This document shows, piece by piece, positions 22,327 through 27,239 of a stretch of DNA of 27,239 nucleotides (position 1 is the stretch's first letter; the number at the start of each line of letters is the position of its first letter). Source of the stretch: an uncultured Alistipes sp. (GTDB lineage: Bacteria; Bacteroidota; Bacteroidia; Bacteroidales; Rikenellaceae). Both the position numbers and the translations under genes were made by a program. The stretch lies in contig USCH01000021.1 of NCBI GenBank assembly GCA_900553175.1, positions 1 through 27,239 on the forward strand, given 5' to 3'. Below the pieces are notes generated by a model. It did no database searches. It worked only from the letters and a program-made list of their open reading frames with translations, and had not been told where the DNA came from.

Positions 22327-24441
22327 ATGGCAACCAGAGATTTAAATTACACTCGCAATATCGGCATCATGGCTCACATCGATGCCGGTAAGACCACCAC
22401 GTCGGAGCGTATCCTTTTTTACACGGGTAAAACCCACAAGATCGGCGAGACGCACGAAGGCGCAGCCGTTATGGACTGGATGGTTCAGGAGCAGGAGCGC
22501 GGTATCACGATCACCTCGGCCGCGACGACCGCATTCTGGAACTACAAGGGCAACCAGTATCAGATCAACCTGATCGACACTCCGGGACACGTGGACTTCA
22601 CCGTCGAGGTGGAGCGTTCGCTGCGCGTGCTGGACGGCGCCGTTGCGACGTTCTGCGCCGTGGGCGGCGTCGAGCCTCAGTCGGAGACCGTATGGCGTCA
22701 GGCCGACAAGTACAACGTCCCCCGTCTGGGTTATGTCAACAAGATGGACCGTACGGGCGCCGACTTCTTGGCCGTGTGCGCGCAGATCAAGGAGCACTTC
22801 GGTGCGACGGCCCTGCCGGTCGTTCTTCCCATCGGCGCCGAGGACAAGTTCGAGGGTCTGGTAGACCTTATATATAATAATGCGATCTACTACTACGACG
22901 ACAAGACCGTACGCGACAACTTCGAGCTGAAGGAGATTCCCGAATCGATGAAGGCCGAGGCTGCCGAATGGCGCGCCAAGCTCATCGAAGAGGTTGCGGC
23001 GACCGACGACGCCCTGATGGAGAAATTCTTCGAGGATCCGGATTCGATCACGGCCGAGGAGCTGCTCGCAGCTATCCGCAAGGCCACGATCTCGATGCAG
23101 GTCGTGCCGATGCTCTGCGGTTCGTCGTTCCACAACAAGGGCGTACAGAAACTGCTCGACTACGTGATGGCTTTCCTGCCTTCGCCGCTCGACGTGCCCG
23201 CAGTGACGGGTATCAACCCCAAAACCGAGAAGGAAGAGACGCGTAACGCCTCCGAGGACGATCCGTTCTGCGGTCTGGCGTTCAAGATCGCTACCGACCC
23301 GTTCGTAGGCCGTCTGGCTTTCGTGCGCGTTTACTCCGGTAAACTGGACGCAGGTTCCTATGTGCTGGATACCCGCAGCGGCAAGCGCGAGCGTATCAGC
23401 CGTATCTACCAGATGCACGCCAACAAGCAGAATCCGATGGAGACCGTCGGCGCCGGCGATATCTGCGCTGCCGTAGGTTTCAAGGAGATTCGCACGGGCG
23501 ACACGCTCTGCGCCGAGAATGCACCGATCGTTCTGGAGCAGATGACCTTCCCCGAACCGGTGATCGGTCTGGCGGTCGAGCCTAAGACCCAGAAGGACCT
23601 CGACAAACTCGGCATCGCGCTGGGTAAGCTGGCCGAGGAAGACCCCACCTTCACGGTGCATACCGACGAGGATTCGGGACAGACCGTCATCAGCGGTATG
23701 GGCGAGCTGCACCTCGATATCATCGTAGACCGTCTGCGCCGCGAGTTCGGTGTGGAGATCAACCAAGGCGCTCCTCAGGTCAACTACAAGGAGGCGCTCA
23801 CCAAGACGGTTCAGCACCGCGAGGTCTTCAAGAAGCAGACCGGCGGTCGCGGTAAGTTCGCCGACATCATCTTCGAGATCGGTCCCGCCGACGAAGGTCA
23901 GATCGGACTCACGTTCGTGGATGAGGTCAAGGGCGGTAATATTCCCAAGGAGTTCATTCCTTCTGTTCAGAAAGGTTTTGCTTCGGCGATGGACAACGGC
24001 GCTCTGGCCGGCTACAAGATGGACTCGATGAAGGTTACCCTCAAGGACGGTTCGTTCCACCCGGTAGACTCCGACCAGCTCTCGTTCGAGATCGCTGCCC
24101 GTAACGGTTACCGCGCAGCTGCTCCCAAGGCCGGTTCGGTGATTCTGGAGCCCATCATGTCCGTGGAGGTCGTGACCCCTGAGGAGAGCATGGGTGATAT
24201 CATCGGCGACCTGAACAAACGCCGCGGACAGATCACCGGCATGGAGTCCAAGGGCACGGCTCGCGTCGTGAAGGCCAAGGTTCCCCTGTCGGAAATGTTC
24301 GGCTATGTGACCGTGCTCCGCACCATTTCGTCGGGCCGCGCCACTTCGTCCATGGAGTTCTCGCACTTCGAGGAAGTTCCTGCCAACTTGGCCAAGGAGA
24401 TCATCGAGAAAGCGAGTGGTAAACGTAAGGATATAGAATAA
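22327..24441 (+). CDS. fusA: Translation elongation factor G (EF-G)
   Basis: GTPase that drives ribosomal translocation. The 704-residue protein has the G1 loop AHIDAGKTTT (about 17-26), switch regions with RGITITSAATTAFW, G3 DTPGHVDF and G4 NKMDRTGAD. Domains II to V follow, with FVDEVKGGNIPKEFIPSVQKG and the C-terminal EVPANLAKEII. It is the full-length canonical form, with no sign of the shortened EF-G2-type paralogue. A good ribosome-binding stretch AAAGGAGAC lies just before the ATG. The next gene, rpsJ, begins eight bases after the stop, with no tuf between them. Confidence 0.97.
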   Translation: MATRDLNYTRNIGIMAHIDAGKTTTSERILFYTGKTHKIGETHEGAAVMDWMVQEQERGITITSAATTAFWNYKGNQYQINLIDTPGHVDFTVEVERSLRVLDGAVATFCAVGGVEPQSETVWRQADKYNVPRLGYVNKMDRTGADFLAVCAQIKEHFGATALPVVLPIGAEDKFEGLVDLIYNNAIYYYDDKTVRDNFELKEIPESMKAEAAEWRAKLIEEVAATDDALMEKFFEDPDSITAEELLAAIRKATISMQVVPMLCGSSFHNKGVQKLLDYVMAFLPSPLDVPAVTGINPKTEKEETRNASEDDPFCGLAFKIATDPFVGRLAFVRVYSGKLDAGSYVLDTRSGKRERISRIYQMHANKQNPMETVGAGDICAAVGFKEIRTGDTLCAENAPIVLEQMTFPEPVIGLAVEPKTQKDLDKLGIALGKLAEEDPTFTVHTDEDSGQTVISGMGELHLDIIVDRLRREFGVEINQGAPQVNYKEALTKTVQHREVFKKQTGGRGKFADIIFEIGPADEGQIGLTFVDEVKGGNIPKEFIPSVQKGFASAMDNGALAGYKMDSMKVTLKDGSFHPVDSDQLSFEIAARNGYRAAAPKAGSVILEPIMSVEVVTPEESMGDIIGDLNKRRGQITGMESKGTARVVKAKVPLSEMFGYVTVLRTISSGRATSSMEFSHFEEVPANLAKEIIEKASGKRKDIE

Positions 24442-24449
24442 GAAAACAT

Positions 24450-24755
24450 ATGAACCAGAAGATTAGAATCAAGTTAAAGTCATTCGATCACAATCTCGTG
24501 GACAAATCGGCCGAGAAGATTGTGAAGACTGTGAAGAGCACGGGCGCCGTTGTGAGCGGTCCTGTGCCCCTTCCCACGCACAAGCAGATTTTCACGGTGA
24601 ACCGCTCGACTTTCGTCAACAAGAAAGCCCGCGAGCAGTTCCAGCTCTGCACCTTCAAGCGCATCCTCGACATCTATTCGTCGACGCCCAAAACGATCGA
24701 CGCGCTGATGAAACTGGAGCTTCCCTCAGGTGTGGAGGTCGAAATCAAGGTGTGA
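24450..24755 (+). CDS. rpsJ: 30S ribosomal protein S10
   Basis: Protein of the 30S head; in other bacteria it is also the NusE partner of NusB in antitermination. It has 101 residues. The pattern IRIKLKSFDHNLVDKSAEKIV at the N terminus, GPVPLPTHKQIFTVNRSTFVNKK in the middle, and TIDALMKLELPSGVEVEIKV at the end fit the family. It follows fusA by eight bases. A 72-base spacer before rplC contains only a short gttg/caac hairpin; no promoter is obvious there. Confidence 0.98.
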   Translation: MNQKIRIKLKSFDHNLVDKSAEKIVKTVKSTGAVVSGPVPLPTHKQIFTVNRSTFVNKKAREQFQLCTFKRILDIYSSTPKTIDALMKLELPSGVEVEIKV

Positions 24756-24827
24756 TAACGGAAGGCTTGTACCTGTTGAGTATAGCAACGAAAGATCACT
24801 TTATTTATAACAAACAATCGACAACAA

Positions 24828-25442
24828 ATGTCAGGACTTATTGGAAAGAAAATCGGAATGACTTCCGTTTACAGTGCCGAGGGTAAGAATATACCATGCA
24901 CTGTCATTGAGGCTGGTCCGTGCGTTGTTACGCAAATCAAGACCGTGGAGAAGGACACCTACGAAGCGGTACAGATTGCCTATGACGAGAAAAGTGAAAA
25001 GCACACCAGCAGCAGTTTGTTAGGACACTTCAAGAAAGCCGGCACTACCCCTAAGCGCAAAATGGCTGAATTCAAGGGTATGCCCGAAGTGAATCTCGGC
25101 GACACGCTTACCGTGGAACTCTTCTCGGAAGAGGACTGGGTGGACGTGACCGGGATATCGAAAGGTAAAGGCTTCCAGGGCGTTGTGAAGCGTCACGGTT
25201 TCGGCGGCGTGGGCGGACAGACCCACGGTCAGCACAACCGTCAGCGCAAACCCGGTTCGCTGGGCGCATCGTCCTATCCCTCGCGCGTCTTCAAGGGCAA
25301 GCGCTTGCCCGGCCAGATGGGCGGTGAGCAGGTCAAGGTTTTGAACCTGCGCGTATTGAAAGTTATTCCTGAGAGCAACCTTATCCTCGTGAAAGGTTCG
25401 ATTCCGGGAGCAAAGGGTGCTTATTTAACAATTGAGAAGTAG
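24828..25442 (+). CDS. rplC: 50S ribosomal protein L3
   Basis: 23S rRNA-binding protein near the peptidyl transferase centre, 204 residues. MSGLIGKKIGMTSVY opens it. The extended loop has VVKRHGFGGVGGQTHGQHN, with the glutamine that PrmB methylates in E. coli, followed by RKPGSLGASSYPSRVFKGKRLPGQMG. The stop is followed by one base and then the rplD start, suggesting coupling. Confidence 0.98.
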   Translation: MSGLIGKKIGMTSVYSAEGKNIPCTVIEAGPCVVTQIKTVEKDTYEAVQIAYDEKSEKHTSSSLLGHFKKAGTTPKRKMAEFKGMPEVNLGDTLTVELFSEEDWVDVTGISKGKGFQGVVKRHGFGGVGGQTHGQHNRQRKPGSLGASSYPSRVFKGKRLPGQMGGEQVKVLNLRVLKVIPESNLILVKGSIPGAKGAYLTIEK

Positions 25443-25443
25443 T

Positions 25444-26070
25444 ATGGAATTAGCTGTTTTAAACACACAAGGAAAAGAAACGGGTCGTAAGGTAGTTCTT
25501 TCGGACGCCGTCTTCGGCGTGGAGGCTAATGACCACGCTATCTACCTCGACGTGAAGCAGTATCTTGCTGATCAGCGTCAGGGTACGCACAAGTCGAAGC
25601 AGCGCAACGAAGTCGCCGGCTCGACGCGCAAGCTCAAGCGTCAGAAAGGCACCGGCGGCGCCCGTTGCGGCAGCATCAAGTCTCCGCTGTTTCCGGGCGG
25701 CGGCCGTATCTTCGGTCCCCAGCCCCGCGATTACAGCTTCAAGCTCAACAAGAAGCTCAAGCAGCTCGCTCGTCGCAGCGCTTTGACCTACAAGGCTCAG
25801 GCAGGTGCGATCAGCGTCGTGGAAACCCTCTCGCTGGATGCTCCCAAGACCAAGGCTGTCGTGGCTTTGGCCGACGCACTGAAAGTTGCAGACAAGAAAG
25901 TGCTGCTGGTTCTCCCGGAGTCCAACGCCAATCTTCAGCTTTCGTGCCGCAACCTGCCTTACGTACAGCCCGTGCTGGCTCAGAACGTCTGCACCTACGA
26001 CGTGATGAACGCATCGGCGATCGTGATGGTGGAAGGTGCCGAGAATGTTTTGAATACGATGTTAGCTTAA
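25444..26070 (+). CDS. rplD: 50S ribosomal protein L4
   Basis: Lines the peptide exit tunnel through its extended loop. It has 208 residues. The start beginning MELAVLNTQGK was chosen over an upstream in-frame TTG inside rplC because it fits the family and sits right after the rplC stop. The loop region reads RNEVAGSTRKLKRQKGTGGARCGS, then FPGGGRIFGPQPRDYSFKLNKK. In E. coli, L4 represses its own S10 operon, but I see no leader resembling that one here. Confidence 0.97.
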   Translation: MELAVLNTQGKETGRKVVLSDAVFGVEANDHAIYLDVKQYLADQRQGTHKSKQRNEVAGSTRKLKRQKGTGGARCGSIKSPLFPGGGRIFGPQPRDYSFKLNKKLKQLARRSALTYKAQAGAISVVETLSLDAPKTKAVVALADALKVADKKVLLVLPESNANLQLSCRNLPYVQPVLAQNVCTYDVMNASAIVMVEGAENVLNTMLA

Positions 26071-26086
26071 AAACGCAAGACACACA

Positions 26087-26377
26087 ATGGAAATTATTAT
26101 TAAGCCGGTTTTGACCGAAAAAATGACGATTCAGGGCGAAAAGTTGAATCGCTACGGTTTTATCGTTGACGTGAGGGCTAACAAGCTGCAGATTCGCAAT
26201 GCCGTAGAGCAGATGTACAACGTCGTCGTGACGAATGTGAACACCGTGAACTACATGGGCAAACTCAAGAGCCGCTTTACCAAAGCCGGGCTTCTGGAGG
26301 GTCGCGCTAACAACTTCAAGAAGGCGATCGTCACCTTGAAGGACGGAGATAAGATAGATTTTTACAGTAATATCTAA
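26087..26377 (+). CDS. rplW: 50S ribosomal protein L23
   Basis: Protein at the exit of the peptide tunnel and docking site for trigger factor and SRP. It has 96 residues. IIKPVLTEKMT near the N terminus, YGFIVDVRANKLQIRNAVEQMYNV, and a VNTVNYMGK segment fit the family. It lies 16 bases after rplD and five bases before rplB. Confidence 0.97.
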   Translation: MEIIIKPVLTEKMTIQGEKLNRYGFIVDVRANKLQIRNAVEQMYNVVVTNVNTVNYMGKLKSRFTKAGLLEGRANNFKKAIVTLKDGDKIDFYSNI

Positions 26378-26382
26378 CGAAG

Positions 26383-27207
26383 ATGGCAGTAAAAAAATTC
26401 AAACCCGTTACTCCGGGTACAAGACATAAGATCATCGGTACGTTCGACGAAATCACGACGAATAAGCCTGAGAAATCGTTGCTCAGCCCCCAGAAGAATT
26501 CGGGCGGACGCAACAATTCCGGTAAGATGACGGTCCGCTATATCGGCGGCGGTAACAAGCAGATGTATCGTAACATCGACTTCAAACGCACCAAGGACGG
26601 CATCGCTGCAACTGTAAAAACTATCGAGTACGATCCCAATCGTACCGCACGTATTGCACTTCTGGTATATGCCGACGGTGAGAAGAGCTACATCATCGCA
26701 CCGAACGGACTCCAAGTGGGGCAGACCGTGGTAAGCGGCGCAGGCGTCGCTCCCGAAGTCGGAAACACGCTCTTCCTGAGCGAGATTCCGCTGGGTACGG
26801 TCATCCACAATATCGAACTCTACCCCGGTCAGGGAGCCGCGATGGCTCGCTCCGCCGGTTCTTACGCCCAGCTGCTGGCTCGTGAGGGCAAATTCGCCAT
26901 CATCAAGCTGCCTTCGGGCGAGACTCGTATGGTACTCGTAACTTGCCGCGCTACCGTGGGTGTCGTGTCGAACATCGACCACAGCCTCGAAAGCTCCGGT
27001 AAGGCAGGTCGTGAGCGTTGGCTCGGCCGTCGTCCGCGCAACCGCGGCGTGGTGATGAACCCCGTCGATCACCCGATGGGTGGTGGCGAAGGCCGTGCGT
27101 CGGGTGGTCACCCGCGTTCGCGCAAGGGTCTCTTGGCCAAGGGTTACAAGACGCGTAATCCCAAGAAGACGACCTCGAAGTTTATTATTTCCAAGAAGAA
27201 AAAATAA
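26383..27207 (+). CDS. rplB: 50S ribosomal protein L2
   Basis: Universal 23S rRNA-binding protein needed for subunit joining and peptidyl transfer. It has 274 residues, normal length. MAVKKFKPVTPGTRH begins it. GRNNSGKMTVRYIGGGNKQMYR and MARSAGSYAQLLAREGKFA follow. The conserved C-terminal MNPVDHPMGGGEGRASGGHP contains the histidine tied to peptidyl transfer. The tail ends in a lysine run. Confidence 0.98.
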   Translation: MAVKKFKPVTPGTRHKIIGTFDEITTNKPEKSLLSPQKNSGGRNNSGKMTVRYIGGGNKQMYRNIDFKRTKDGIAATVKTIEYDPNRTARIALLVYADGEKSYIIAPNGLQVGQTVVSGAGVAPEVGNTLFLSEIPLGTVIHNIELYPGQGAAMARSAGSYAQLLAREGKFAIIKLPSGETRMVLVTCRATVGVVSNIDHSLESSGKAGRERWLGRRPRNRGVVMNPVDHPMGGGEGRASGGHPRSRKGLLAKGYKTRNPKKTTSKFIISKKKK

Positions 27208-27224
27208 TTAAATAAGAGTACATA

Positions 27225-27239
27225 ATGAGCCGTTCATTA
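27225..27239 (+). CDS. rpsS: 30S ribosomal protein S19, first five codons (cut by window end)
   Basis: The window ends after ATG AGC CGT TCA TTA (MSRSL). This is the usual start of Bacteroidetes S19, and rpsS is the expected next gene of the S10 operon after rplB, 17 bases upstream. The rest lies outside the window. Confidence 0.85.

Overview
The window looks like chromosomal core DNA from a GC-rich member of the Bacteroidales, probably close to Alistipes (Rikenellaceae). The evidence is: promoters of the Bacteroidetes type (-7 box TAnnTTTG); an arginine pathway built around a succinylornithine-type transcarbamylase, which is characteristic of Bacteroidetes; a str operon running straight into the S10 operon without tuf; and a TonB/SusC-flavoured exported protein. 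The genus is an inference. No rRNA, tRNA, CRISPR array, insertion sequence or prophage was recognised.

Positions 1-10699 (minus strand) hold one long gene train. A RelA/SpoT homologue (rsh) comes first, followed 26 bases later by what appears to be the whole arginine pathway: a GNAT acyltransferase (probable N-succinylglutamate synthase), argG, argC, argD, argF', argB, an M20 desuccinylase (argE'), and argH. Most junctions overlap or nearly touch. The argC-argD junction instead carries a 183-base hairpin-rich insert bounded by a 16-base direct duplication. A repeat with 108-base period lies past the end of argH at the window edge.

Positions 10700-12343: a compact divergent promoter region separates rsh from a plus-strand hemolysin-III/PAQR membrane protein. 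A 480-base stretch without a recognised gene follows, then a small XRE-type regulator. That gap carries a good Bacteroidetes promoter facing away from the regulator, a pair of 7-base direct repeats, a palindrome and a stop-free minus-strand frame. It is the least explained part of the window.

Positions 12344-20986 (minus strand) read leuS, an exported alpha/beta hydrolase, a 181-base hairpin-rich gap, prfA, an exported plug-like/TonB-C-like protein, menA, xseA, xseB and a zinc-ribbon methyltransferase. The last four are coupled by overlaps.

Positions 20987-27239 (plus strand): a divergent AT-rich region carries the leuS and rpsL promoters, followed by rpsL, rpsG, fusA, rpsJ, rplC, rplD, rplW, rplB and the first five codons of rpsS. 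This is a standard ribosomal operon with good family matches.

Most of the window is ordinary core metabolism and translation. The points worth a second look are the alanine at the specificity position of ArgF', the loss of the hydrolase motif in Rsh, the insert between argC and argD, and the 11444-11923 region.
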